Positions 1-7,766 of a DNA stretch of 64,000 nt are shown piece by piece. Source of the DNA: JBMNEH01 sp050948665. GTDB lineage: Bacteria > Bacillota > Clostridia > Christensenellales > UMGS416. Numbering within the stretch: the first letter of the stretch is position 1; each line of letters begins with the position of its first letter. The position numbers and the translations under genes were made by a program. A model generated the notes under the pieces. It searched no databases. It saw only the letters and a program-made list of their open reading frames with translations, and was not told the DNA's origin. The stretch spans positions 1,054,001-1,118,000 of the forward strand of contig JBMNEH010000001.1 of the NCBI GenBank assembly GCA_050948665.1. The letters run 5' to 3'.

Positions 1-321
1 GCGCTGCTCCCCGAGCTCACTGCCGCCCATTCCGGACGGCCGCTCCGCCCCGCCGATGTGGGCAGCCCTATCCCCTGGCTGGTGCTGAACATTGCGCTGA
101 CCTGCGCGGGCTGCCTTCCCTTTGGGATACCCGGGATTGTTGCGGCTTCCAAAGCATTGCTTGCCAACGCGCGATGTCATTATGACAGGGTGCGTGTCTG
201 CAACGCTAAAGCAAAGAAGATGTTTTTTTGGGGCGTGGGTGTTACGGCAGCTTTTTGGACGCTGCTGGTGATCGCCGTCATCCTCGGCCTGTGGGGTTTT
301 GCGGAATGGGGCGGAGGATGA
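1..321 (+). CDS. CD225/dispanin-like small membrane protein (5' end outside window)
   Basis: The frame is open from the first base, so the start codon probably lies upstream; the GTG at 58 is only the first internal start. The visible 106 residues hold two hydrophobic segments: one in the stretch PWLVLNIALTCAGCLPFGIP and one near the C-terminus (FFWGVGVTAAFWTLLVIAVI). Between them is a short basic loop with a Lys-Ala-Lys-Lys run. This double-helix layout, with a Cys-Cys-Leu-Pro-like turn and a Gly-Ile-Pro/Val step, matches the CD225/dispanin family often found beside DUF2752 proteins in Clostridia. Its function in bacteria is unknown. Its stop overlaps the start of the next gene (ATGA at 318-321), so the two are translationally coupled. 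Confidence 0.7.
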   Translation, partial: ALLPELTAAHSGRPLRPADVGSPIPWLVLNIALTCAGCLPFGIPGIVAASKALLANARCHYDRVRVCNAKAKKMFFWGVGVTAAFWTLLVIAVILGLWGFAEWGGG

Positions 322-740
322 AAGGGAAAACCTCGTTTTCCCGGTTTCTTCCGCTGTGTATCTGGTGCGGCGTGATGCTTGCGGGTTTGGCCGCCGCAAT
401 GCTGCTGTCCCGGAAACCGCAGCTGATGCTGTTTCTGCCGGGATGTCTGTTTCAGAAGCTGATCGGGCTTTATTGCGCCGGATGCGGTATGACAAGGGCA
501 GTGCTGCTGCTGATGCGAGGCGATATTGCCGGGGCGTTCCGCATGAACCTTTTGGGCATGCTGCTGGTGCCGGGGCTGGCAGCCTTCACCCTGTATGCGG
601 CGATACTGCATATCCGCGGGAAAAGCATACCGCCCTGGCCAAACTGGGTATTCTGGATCCTGGGGGGCGTTATCCTGTTGTTTGCCCTGCTGCGGAATCT
701 CCCCCTCGCGCCTTTTACCTGGCTGGCGCCTATAGAATAA
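318..740 (+). CDS. DUF2752 family membrane protein
   Basis: A 140-residue integral membrane protein. The central motif LYCAGCGMTRA followed by a short linker and RMNLLG is the hallmark of DUF2752, whose members carry the pattern CPxCGxTRA and an R-x-N-P/L element. Three or four hydrophobic segments are visible. I chose the ATG at 318 because it overlaps the upstream stop and follows a GGCGGAGG ribosome-binding site; the longer frame starting at 228 runs through the upstream gene. The biochemical function of the family is not known. Pairing with a CD225-like gene is common and suggests the two proteins act together in the membrane, but that is inference. Confidence 0.8.
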   Translation: MKGKTSFSRFLPLCIWCGVMLAGLAAAMLLSRKPQLMLFLPGCLFQKLIGLYCAGCGMTRAVLLLMRGDIAGAFRMNLLGMLLVPGLAAFTLYAAILHIRGKSIPPWPNWVFWILGGVILLFALLRNLPLAPFTWLAPIE

Positions 741-755
741 ATATTGGAGAGTAAG

Positions 756-1529
756 ATGGAAAAACTGCGTGCGAAAAAAGGCTTTATCATCGATATGGAC
801 GGTGTGGTTTACCACGGAAACTATCTGCTCCCCGGAGCATTGGAGTTTGTCACCTGGCTGCAGGAGAATGAGAAACGGTATCTGTTTTTGACGAACAGCC
901 CGGAGCGCTCCCCCCGGGAGCTGTCTATGAAGCTGGAACGTATGGGAATGAATGTCGATGAATCCCATTTTTATACCTCCGCTTTGGCGACGGCTTTTTT
1001 CCTGCAGAGTCAATGCCCCGGCGGCAGTGTTTACGCCATCGGGGAGCCGGGACTGATGAACGCGCTGTATGACGCCGGATTTGTGATGAACGACATCAAT
1101 CCCGATTATGTGGTGATGGGGGAAACGAGGAATTATTCCTATCAGCATATAGAGAAAGCGGTCCGGCTGGTGCTGGCCGGCGCCAAGCTTATCGGTACAA
1201 ACCCGGATCTGACCGGACCCGGGGAGACCGGTATCATGCCGGCATGCCGTTCCCTGATCGCCCCGATCGAACGGGCAACCGGCCTCTCGGCGTATTATGT
1301 GGGAAAGCCGAATCCCATGATGATGCGGGGCGGGCTGAGGCTGTTGGGCACCACGCGGGAGGAGACCGCGATCGTGGGAGACCGGATGGATACTGATATT
1401 ATCGCCGGGATCGAAACGGATCTGGATACCTGCCTGGTGCTGTCCGGTGTGACCTCCCGGGAGGATCTGCGCAGGTTCCCCTATCGTCCCCAGTATATAT
1501 TACCGGGCGTCGGGGATATTCCGGGATAA
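756..1529 (+). CDS. HAD-IIA family sugar phosphatase (NagD-like)
   Basis: A 257-residue cytoplasmic HAD hydrolase. Motif I is DMDGVVY near residue 14, motif II is LTNS near residue 48, motif III is the lysine of GKPNP near residue 187 and motif IV is GDRMDTD near residue 209. The C2-type cap between motifs II and III is typical of HAD-IIA enzymes (NagD, AraL, p-nitrophenylphosphatase), which dephosphorylate sugar phosphates or nucleotides. The ATG at 756 has GGAGA five bases upstream; a TTG at 744 would sit on that site. The gene follows the DUF2752 gene by 15 bases and ends before a strong terminator. The substrate cannot be read from sequence. Confidence 0.88.
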   Translation: MEKLRAKKGFIIDMDGVVYHGNYLLPGALEFVTWLQENEKRYLFLTNSPERSPRELSMKLERMGMNVDESHFYTSALATAFFLQSQCPGGSVYAIGEPGLMNALYDAGFVMNDINPDYVVMGETRNYSYQHIEKAVRLVLAGAKLIGTNPDLTGPGETGIMPACRSLIAPIERATGLSAYYVGKPNPMMMRGGLRLLGTTREETAIVGDRMDTDIIAGIETDLDTCLVLSGVTSREDLRRFPYRPQYILPGVGDIPG

Positions 1530-1545
1530 AACCCGCAGTATGATC

Positions 1546-1566
1546 GCCCCCGAAAGGGGGCTTTTT
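1546..1566 (+). terminator. Rho-independent terminator after the HAD phosphatase
   Basis: A six-base GC stem GCCCCC / GGGGGC closes a GAAA tetraloop and is followed directly by TTTTT. It lies 16 bases after the stop of the HAD gene. Confidence 0.9.
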
Positions 1567-1640
1567 CATACCCTGGCTATTGATGCATATATCGGCGGTA
1601 TTTTCCTGCGCGGGAAGGAAGCGGCCGGGCGGGACGGATG

Positions 1641-1670
1641 AAAAAAGGAAAGCCCCGGTGAAAACCGGGG
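1641..1670 (-). terminator. Rho-independent terminator after the 38-residue peptide gene
   Basis: Read on the minus strand, CCCCGGT / ACCGGGG forms a seven-base stem with a four-base loop, followed by CTTTCCTTTTTT. It starts 18 bases after the stop codon of the small gene at 1688-1804. Confidence 0.85.
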
Positions 1671-1687
1671 CGGTTGATCCTGCTTCC

Positions 1688-1804
1688 CTATGCCCGTCTC
1701 ACGCACTCCCAGATGATCGCAATCGGGAGACACAGGAACACCAGTATCCAGAACAACACACCGTGCTTTTTTCTCATACCTTTGCCTTCTTCCGATTTTT
1801 CCAT
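1688..1804 (-). CDS. Small single-pass membrane peptide, 38 residues
   Basis: A short frame reading MEKSEEGKGMRKKHG and then a hydrophobic helix (VLFWILVFLCLPIAIIW) and a short ECVRRA tail. The positive residues before the helix suggest the N-terminus is inside. Two in-frame starts exist. The first ATG (base 1804) gives 38 residues; the second (base 1777) gives 29 residues and has the purine-rich stretch GAAGAAGGCAAAGG in front. The reading frame is supported by a good promoter 15 bases upstream and a terminator just downstream, which together make an isolated transcription unit of about 175 bases. I do not recognise the peptide and assign no function. It is too short for automated callers with a 60-residue cut-off. 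Confidence 0.6.
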   Translation of the reverse strand: MEKSEEGKGMRKKHGVLFWILVFLCLPIAIIWECVRRA

Positions 1805-1818
1805 AACCCTTATACGTA

Positions 1819-1847
1819 ATTTTATCACAGATATGCCGTCTTGTCAC
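1819..1847 (-). promoter_or_regulatory. Sigma-A type promoter for the small membrane peptide
   Basis: On the minus strand GTGACA (1842-1847) and TAAAAT (1819-1824) are separated by 17 bases, each one mismatch from consensus. It lies just upstream of the ATG at 1804. Confidence 0.6.
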
Positions 1848-1888
1848 CCGGCAAAAGCCGTTTTCGCGGGATCTCTTTTCAAAGGGTC

Positions 1889-3547
1889 TTACCGCCAAAG
1901 ATAGACCCGTGTCTCGTAGGGGCGCGTCGTAAAGGCGTTGCGGTCTGAGGAGCAGTTGCCGTAATTATGGAGAAGCAGTTCGCTGTCCGCGAGGGAAAAC
2001 CCCTTCGGCGCACGAAAGCGCACAGGTTTCTCGGTGAAGGAGCAGATCACCAGCAGCCGCGCGTTCGCATTCGTCCGGGAATACACGTACAGGGATCTGC
2101 TCAACGGATAGTATTCCGTGTACGTCCCGTCATTGACCACGGGCAGTTCCTTGCGGAGTGCGATCGCGGCGCGGTAGAAGTGCAGGAGTGAGTTCGGATC
2201 CGCCTCCTGGGCTGCCACATTTACCTCAGTATAGTTCGGATTGACCGGGAACCAGGGCTTGCTCTCGGAAAAACCCGCGTGTTCGCCGGCGTCCCACTGT
2301 ACGGGCGTTCTCGCGGAATCCCGGCATGCCCTGCGGATGATGGACATGGTCTTTTCCGGTGAGAATATTTTGACAAACCTCTGATAATTTGTTTTGGCCA
2401 CTACATCGGCATAATCGTCGATGCCCGGCAAAGAGATGTTCGTCATGCCGATCTCCTGCCCCTGATAAAGAAACGGTGTGCCCTGCAGGAACAGATAGGA
2501 ACAGGCCAGCATTTTCCCGCTTTCCTCGCGGTAACGCTCGCTTCCGTAGCGGCTGATGATGCGGGGATGATCATGGTTTTCAAGATAGAGAGTGTTCCAT
2601 GCCTTTCCGCGCAAAGCGTTCTGCCAACGGGTCTGGACACGTTTGTACCTGCGCAGGTTAAAGGGGAGCGGCAAATAATCGGTGAACAGACAATCGGCCT
2701 CCATATGCTGGAAATGGAACATCAGATCCAGCGTCTGGCCGTCGCCTTCACGGACAAAGGACAGCGCGTCTTTAGGCGTCATCATAGGCGCTTCCCCGAG
2801 GGTGAAGCAGTCGTATTGATCCGTCAGTTCGCGGAACTGCAGCAGATACTTCCTGAGGCGCGGCCCGTTCTTGTAGTACCGCATGCCGCTGGCGAAAGGT
2901 ATGATGTCATTCGGCAGGCCCGGGGTTTTTGAGATAAAGGTGATCACATCCTCGCGGAAGCCGTCGACACCCATGTCGAGCCAGAATTTCATGATATCCA
3001 GAACTTCCCTGCGTACCGCGGGGTTATCCATGTTCAGATCCGCCTGCTTTATTGAGAAGATGTGGAGATAGTAAGCGTCGCTTTTTTCATCATACTCCCA
3101 GGCCTTGCCTTCAAACAGACTGTCCCAGTTATTCGGCAGTTTTCCGTTCTTTCTGCCCTTGCGCCAAAAATAATAGTCTCGGTAGGGACTGTTTTCGTCC
3201 CGGCTCGCTAAAAACCAGGGATGCTCATCGGAGGTGTGATTGACGACAAGGTCCATGATAACCTTCATCCCGAGGTCATGGGCCTTATCAAGAACCTTTC
3301 GAAAGAGCTCCAGATCACCGTATTCGGGGGAGATGGCGTAGTAATCCGCGATATCGTATCCGTAATCGGCATTGGGTGACACATACAGCGGCGAGAACCA
3401 GATCCCGGTCACGCCGAGGCTTTGGATATAGGGGAGCTTTTCGTAAATGCCGAGCAGGTCGCCTATGCCGTCCCCGTTCCCGTCCTTAAAGCTGCGGGGC
3501 CATATCTGATAAAATACCTGATCCTTGTACCAACGTTCTTTTTTCAT
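1889..3547 (-). CDS. GH13 alpha-glucosidase (oligo-1,6-glucosidase type)
   Basis: A 552-residue cytoplasmic exo-glucosidase of the MalL/oligo-1,6-glucosidase/trehalose-6-phosphate hydrolase group; the usual family length is 550-560. The calcium-site-like loop DGNGDGIGD (residues 22-30), MDLVVNHTSD (98-107), the nucleophile Asp200 in GFRED, the acid/base Glu252 in LGEAP and Asp326 in ENHDHPR are all present. Valine after the nucleophile (Val201) is the residue associated with alpha-1,6 specificity; threonine is usual in alpha-1,4 enzymes. Glu199 sits where most relatives have Met, Leu or Ile. The ATG has GAGG nine bases upstream. It lies 10 bases after the GPH transporter gene, so the pair are probably co-transcribed and act on the imported oligosaccharide. 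Confidence 0.92.
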   Translation of the reverse strand: MKKERWYKDQVFYQIWPRSFKDGNGDGIGDLLGIYEKLPYIQSLGVTGIWFSPLYVSPNADYGYDIADYYAISPEYGDLELFRKVLDKAHDLGMKVIMDLVVNHTSDEHPWFLASRDENSPYRDYYFWRKGRKNGKLPNNWDSLFEGKAWEYDEKSDAYYLHIFSIKQADLNMDNPAVRREVLDIMKFWLDMGVDGFREDVITFISKTPGLPNDIIPFASGMRYYKNGPRLRKYLLQFRELTDQYDCFTLGEAPMMTPKDALSFVREGDGQTLDLMFHFQHMEADCLFTDYLPLPFNLRRYKRVQTRWQNALRGKAWNTLYLENHDHPRIISRYGSERYREESGKMLACSYLFLQGTPFLYQGQEIGMTNISLPGIDDYADVVAKTNYQRFVKIFSPEKTMSIIRRACRDSARTPVQWDAGEHAGFSESKPWFPVNPNYTEVNVAAQEADPNSLLHFYRAAIALRKELPVVNDGTYTEYYPLSRSLYVYSRTNANARLLVICSFTEKPVRFRAPKGFSLADSELLLHNYGNCSSDRNAFTTRPYETRVYLWR

Positions 3548-3557
3548 TTTTCATACC

Positions 3558-5003
3558 TCAATATTTCCGTGAAAGACCCGCCTCGCAATCCTCACGCGTG
3601 ATCTCGCCGAGGTTGTATTTGGCCATCAGCTCCACATCCCGGCTCTTCAGCTTGTAGCGGGTCCAAACTAGTACCGCCAGGATGCCGCCGATAGCGGGCA
3701 GCAGCGCATAGGTCGCCCAGAGCGCCGAAAGCGCCGCGCTGGTCTGGGAAACGTTCAGCGCGGCAAGCTCCGCGAAGCTGGCCGCTTCCACGCTTTTCCA
3801 TCCGAACAGGCCGAGGATCGCGAAACCGAGGGAGGCGGAGACCGCGCTGACCAGCTTCATGGTAAAGGTCTGCAGGGCGAAGGTGATTCCCTTTGCCTCA
3901 ATGCCTGTTTTATACTGCCCGTATTCGGCGCAGTCGGGGGTGAACATGAACTGGAGTGTGGATAGCCCGGAGAACGCGATCCCGCGCAGCACCGTAAGCA
4001 CCAGGTGCGGCACGAGACGCGGCCCCACCAGCCAGATCACCAGGGAAAGGACCGCAAAGGCGACGCCGCTGATCATGAACATGTGGAACTTGTCAAATCG
4101 TTTGAGAAGGACGGGCATGAAAAAAGCGATGATGACCGCGGGCACAAAGGACATCGCGGCTACCACCGTCGCGATCATGGCGCTGTCAAAGAGATAAAAG
4201 CAGGCAAACTGCAGAACACTGGTGGCGGTGTTCAGCCCGGACAACAGGAACAGCCCCAGATAGTAGATCAGCAGATACTTGTTGCCGATAAGATAGCGAA
4301 ACATCTCCCGGATGCCGTAGGAATCTTCCTCACGTTCGCGCACGGCCCTTTCTTTGACGCGCAGGGTCAGCCAAATCATCAGCGCCATGCTGAGCACTGT
4401 GACGATCCATGCGATCACGGTAAAGGAGAGCCCGACCTGCTCCGCGGGCAGTACATAGCCGAACCCCAACGCAAACAGTACGCCGATATTCGCGAGAATG
4501 CGGCTTTTAGTCAGAAGATCCGTGCGCTCCGACTGAATGGTTGTCATGGTAGTCACCAGGCCGTAGAGCGGAACATCACAGAGTGTGTAGGCCGTATCCC
4601 ACAGAATATAGGTGACCGCAAACCAGATGAGCTTTGACCCCAGGGCCAAACCGTTGGGGATGCTGAACAGCAGGATCGTCGTTAAACCGATGGCGGGAAG
4701 GGATATCCGCATCCACGGAATAAAGCGGCTGCCCTTCTTTACCTTGATCTTGTCAATCAGACCGCCGAAAAGACAGTCGTTCACCGCGTCCCAGACCTTG
4801 ACAAGAATGAGCACCCCCGCGGTGGCGGCCGCATCAAGCCCGACGAGCAGCAGATAGGTGGGAAGGAACATATAGACAAGCGTATAGATCATGTTCTGCC
4901 CCATAAAATACACGCTGTAGCTCCTCCGCTCCCCGGAAGTCGTCATCCAGTTTGCCCGCTCTCTTTGGCGCGCCTCTTTTTTGCTCTCTGCCGTAGTTTC
5001 CAT
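3558..5003 (-). CDS. GPH-family sugar:cation symporter (MFS fold)
   Basis: A 481-residue protein with about twelve hydrophobic segments. DAVNDCLFGGLIDK after the second helix is the glycoside-pentoside-hexuronide signature region (D-x-x-x-D with a G-x-x-x-D loop), and a C-terminal hydrophilic tail follows the last helix. Family members import oligosaccharides or glycosides with Na+ or H+. I start at base 5003, where AGGGGG precedes the ATG by six bases; the longer frame to 5036 would include that site. It is followed at once by the GH13 gene and lies downstream of the GH78 rhamnosidase, which suggests it imports a glucoside or rhamnosyl-glucoside. Confidence 0.88.
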   Translation of the reverse strand: METTAESKKEARQRERANWMTTSGERRSYSVYFMGQNMIYTLVYMFLPTYLLLVGLDAAATAGVLILVKVWDAVNDCLFGGLIDKIKVKKGSRFIPWMRISLPAIGLTTILLFSIPNGLALGSKLIWFAVTYILWDTAYTLCDVPLYGLVTTMTTIQSERTDLLTKSRILANIGVLFALGFGYVLPAEQVGLSFTVIAWIVTVLSMALMIWLTLRVKERAVREREEDSYGIREMFRYLIGNKYLLIYYLGLFLLSGLNTATSVLQFACFYLFDSAMIATVVAAMSFVPAVIIAFFMPVLLKRFDKFHMFMISGVAFAVLSLVIWLVGPRLVPHLVLTVLRGIAFSGLSTLQFMFTPDCAEYGQYKTGIEAKGITFALQTFTMKLVSAVSASLGFAILGLFGWKSVEAASFAELAALNVSQTSAALSALWATYALLPAIGGILAVLVWTRYKLKSRDVELMAKYNLGEITREDCEAGLSRKY

Positions 5004-5215
5004 GTTCCGTCCCCCTTTGTTACACCAGCATACCACTCCGTGTTTTATAAATCCAGTTATTTTTTAAAATGACACCGGGAAATGCCATCCGAAGAGCGCC
5101 GGCTCCGTCTACGGATGATCGTCCCGGCTTTCCGAAGCCCGTTTCCTCTCGAAAGGAGATATCTTCCCGGGCGCCATACCTTTTTGAAAGGGATCCGGTC
5201 TGCCGATCTTTTCTT

Positions 5216-7765
5216 TCATACTTTCTCACTGAACTCGTGCCTGCCGGCGGAAAGGGCATGCTGCCTGCCGCCGGGCAGCGTCAGAAAGCAGTTTGTACCG
5301 ACCGGTACCTGTACACGGATGGTAAACACGCCATCCTCAATACGCCAAGCGGATGCCGCGCGCCCGTAAGGGGTCTGCACTTCGCCGCGCGCATGGGTGA
5401 TGCCGCCGCCCGGGAGCGGACGAACGGCAAACCGACGATATCCGCCTTCCAGGGGCTCCAGCCCCGCAACGCGCCGATAGAGGAAATCGCCCACAGCGCC
5501 GCCCGCGTAATGGTTGAAGCTGACCATGCCGCCCCGGGAGGCATCGTCATCCTTTCTACCGGTCAGGTCGCCAATATTCACCGTTCCGTCGGGACGCAGC
5601 GCATCCCAGCGCTCCCAGATCGTTGTGCCACCCGAAAGCACTTCGTACAGCCAGCTCGGACAGCCGCGCTGCAGCAGCAGCTGATATGCCGCCTCGGTCT
5701 GTCCGTAATCGCTGAGCGCGAAGAGGATGTACGGGGTGCCGGGAAATCCCGTCGCCAAGTGTCCTCCGTTCTCGCGGATAAGCCGGGCAAGATTTTCCGC
5801 CATCCGCGCCGTCTCTTCGCCTGATGTCATGCCGAAGTGCAGCGGCAGGGCATAAGCGGTCTGAAACTCCTTTTTCAGGCGTCCCCTGCCGTCAGTGAAC
5901 ACTTTGCGATAAGCTGCAGCGATTTTTTTCGCCAGATCCCGATACGCGGCAGCATCCCCGGATCGGCCGAGTATCTCCGCCATGTCGGCGGCGATGCGGC
6001 AGGAATTGAAATAGTACGCCGTACCGATCCACTTTCCCCTCATGATCCATTCCCGCGCCGTACCCTCGGGCGCGCACCAGTCGCCGAAGTGGAAGGGAAA
6101 ACGCCATATATACCGGCCCGAGGGCGTTAAAGCAAAGAAACGCGACCACCAACCGGCAGCTTTGAGAAAGCGCCGGATCGTCGGATACTGCTTTTCCAGA
6201 AGAGACTTGTCGCCCCGTGCCAGATATTCAGCCCAAGGCACCAGTACGCAGCTGTCTCCCCAGCAGGAGGTCGCCATTACGGGCCAGTTGTCTCCGCCTC
6301 TGGGTACGACCATGGGGATGCCGCCGCCTTTTCCCTGTTCGGCGCGCATGTCGGACAGCCATTTATCAAAGAAGCGCCCCATATCAAAGTTGAAGCATGC
6401 CGTCCGCGCGAATACCGCGATATCGCCTGTCCAGCCCTGACGCTCGTCGCGCTGGGGGCAGTCAGTAGGGATATCCACAAAGTTGGATTTACCGCTCCAG
6501 CGGATGTTTTCGTTCAGGCGATTGAGAGTCGCATCGGAGCAGGAAAACGCGCCTGTTTCACCGATGTCCGAATACACCGCCAGAGCCGTCAATTCGAGAT
6601 CCTCCGCGGCGATACCCGTTATGCCAACATAACGGAAGCCCATGTAGGTCAACCGCGGGGAGTAGGTCTGCTCGCCGTCTTTACAGAAATACGTTGCTGT
6701 CGCCTTTGCAGTACGCAGGGACTTGACGAAAAGTTCGCCGTTCAGCAGAACCTCCGCGTGGCGGAAAACCACTGTTTGCCCTGCCTTGCCGCGAATCTTC
6801 GCGCAGATTACACCCGCAAAGTTTTGCCCGAAATCATATACAAGCTCCCCTGAGGGGGCGACAGTCCACGAAACAGGGATAAACTTTTCCTGCGCGCGCA
6901 CGGGTGCGCCATACCCTGCTATTAGCCGCGGTGTGCCGCGTGGTGACGTTATTGAGGCGGGTTTCCATGGGACTGAGGAATACATTATACGAGCGTCATA
7001 AGTTTCGCCGTCGTACCATTCCGCCATGCGGTAGGGGCCCTCCTCCGTCACGCGCCAGTTTTCGTCGGTTGTTATAAGCGCTACGCTGCCGTCGGTATAT
7101 TCGATATGCAGCTCCAGCAGAAACGCCTGCCTGTCCGCGCTGATGCGGTTTTTTCGTCCGTAGGTGAAAGAGCCCACCGCCCAACCGCCCGCAACGACCG
7201 CGATCAGGGTGTTTTCCCGCAGGAGCATGTCCGTCACCTCATAGGTCTGATACTGGATATGATGGGCATAGGAGGTAAAACCGGGCGCGAAATAGTCCTT
7301 TCCCACCTTTTCTCCGTTAAGTGTCAGCTCGTACACACCCAGCGCCGTACACTCCAGCCAGGCACGCCGCGGGGATTTTTCGGCGCGGAATGACCTTTGG
7401 AATGCCATCGGCAGCGGAGACTGCTTGTTCGGCGTCCGGTAGTCCGCGTCGGTTATCCATTTCGCCCGCCACGGCGTATCCAACCTTCCCGTACGGAATG
7501 ACGTTTCCGCTTCCGCCATGTCGCCACTCGTTCCGACGGCTTTCACCCTTACGCCGTACTCCGTAAAGGGCGCAAGGGGCCCGTCGTACCGGTTGTTCAA
7601 CTGATCATATGTGATACGCTTCCAATCGCCCACGGTGATGACCGCGCTTGACAGGGCTTCGCCCTGCCTGTCGGAGGAGAGAGAAAACGCAATGCGCGGC
7701 GCCCGTTCGTCCGTCACGCATCCGCCCTTTGCGCCGTTGACCGTTACGGAGGTGATTTGCAGCAT
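5216..7765 (-). CDS. GH78 alpha-L-rhamnosidase
   Basis: An 849-residue protein without a signal peptide, so probably cytoplasmic. Domains in order: an N-terminal fibronectin-like region; a Bac_rhamnosid_N jelly roll (W-L-E-C-T-A-L-G-V-Y-E around residue 135, then LNGEKVG); the conserved-domain beta sandwich; the (alpha/alpha)6 catalytic barrel with DCPQRDERQGWTGD near residues 432-446, which contains the conserved acidic residues; TTIWERWD; SFNHYAGGAVGDFLY; and a C-terminal beta sandwich. These match GH78 throughout. The start is set by GAGGAAG four bases before the ATG at 7765; the upstream transporter stop is one base away, so the two are coupled. It would release L-rhamnose from imported rhamnosides such as flavonoid or saponin sugars. 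About 210 bases separate it from the next transporter. Confidence 0.95.
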   Translation of the reverse strand: MLQITSVTVNGAKGGCVTDERAPRIAFSLSSDRQGEALSSAVITVGDWKRITYDQLNNRYDGPLAPFTEYGVRVKAVGTSGDMAEAETSFRTGRLDTPWRAKWITDADYRTPNKQSPLPMAFQRSFRAEKSPRRAWLECTALGVYELTLNGEKVGKDYFAPGFTSYAHHIQYQTYEVTDMLLRENTLIAVVAGGWAVGSFTYGRKNRISADRQAFLLELHIEYTDGSVALITTDENWRVTEEGPYRMAEWYDGETYDARIMYSSVPWKPASITSPRGTPRLIAGYGAPVRAQEKFIPVSWTVAPSGELVYDFGQNFAGVICAKIRGKAGQTVVFRHAEVLLNGELFVKSLRTAKATATYFCKDGEQTYSPRLTYMGFRYVGITGIAAEDLELTALAVYSDIGETGAFSCSDATLNRLNENIRWSGKSNFVDIPTDCPQRDERQGWTGDIAVFARTACFNFDMGRFFDKWLSDMRAEQGKGGGIPMVVPRGGDNWPVMATSCWGDSCVLVPWAEYLARGDKSLLEKQYPTIRRFLKAAGWWSRFFALTPSGRYIWRFPFHFGDWCAPEGTAREWIMRGKWIGTAYYFNSCRIAADMAEILGRSGDAAAYRDLAKKIAAAYRKVFTDGRGRLKKEFQTAYALPLHFGMTSGEETARMAENLARLIRENGGHLATGFPGTPYILFALSDYGQTEAAYQLLLQRGCPSWLYEVLSGGTTIWERWDALRPDGTVNIGDLTGRKDDDASRGGMVSFNHYAGGAVGDFLYRRVAGLEPLEGGYRRFAVRPLPGGGITHARGEVQTPYGRAASAWRIEDGVFTIRVQVPVGTNCFLTLPGGRQHALSAGRHEFSEKV

Positions 7766-7766
7766 C

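Larger units (their letters stand above)
1530..1888. other. Contents of the 359-base gap between HAD phosphatase and GH13 genes
   Basis: This gap holds the plus-strand terminator (1546-1566), the minus-strand terminator (1641-1670), the 38-residue peptide gene (1688-1804) and its promoter (1819-1847). I see nothing convincing in the rest. Confidence 0.7.

Noticed and set aside
180..1148. 322-residue minus-strand frame
   Set aside because: It lies opposite the DUF2752 and HAD genes, is rich in His, Gln and Arg, and shows no family motif; a GC-rich antisense shadow.
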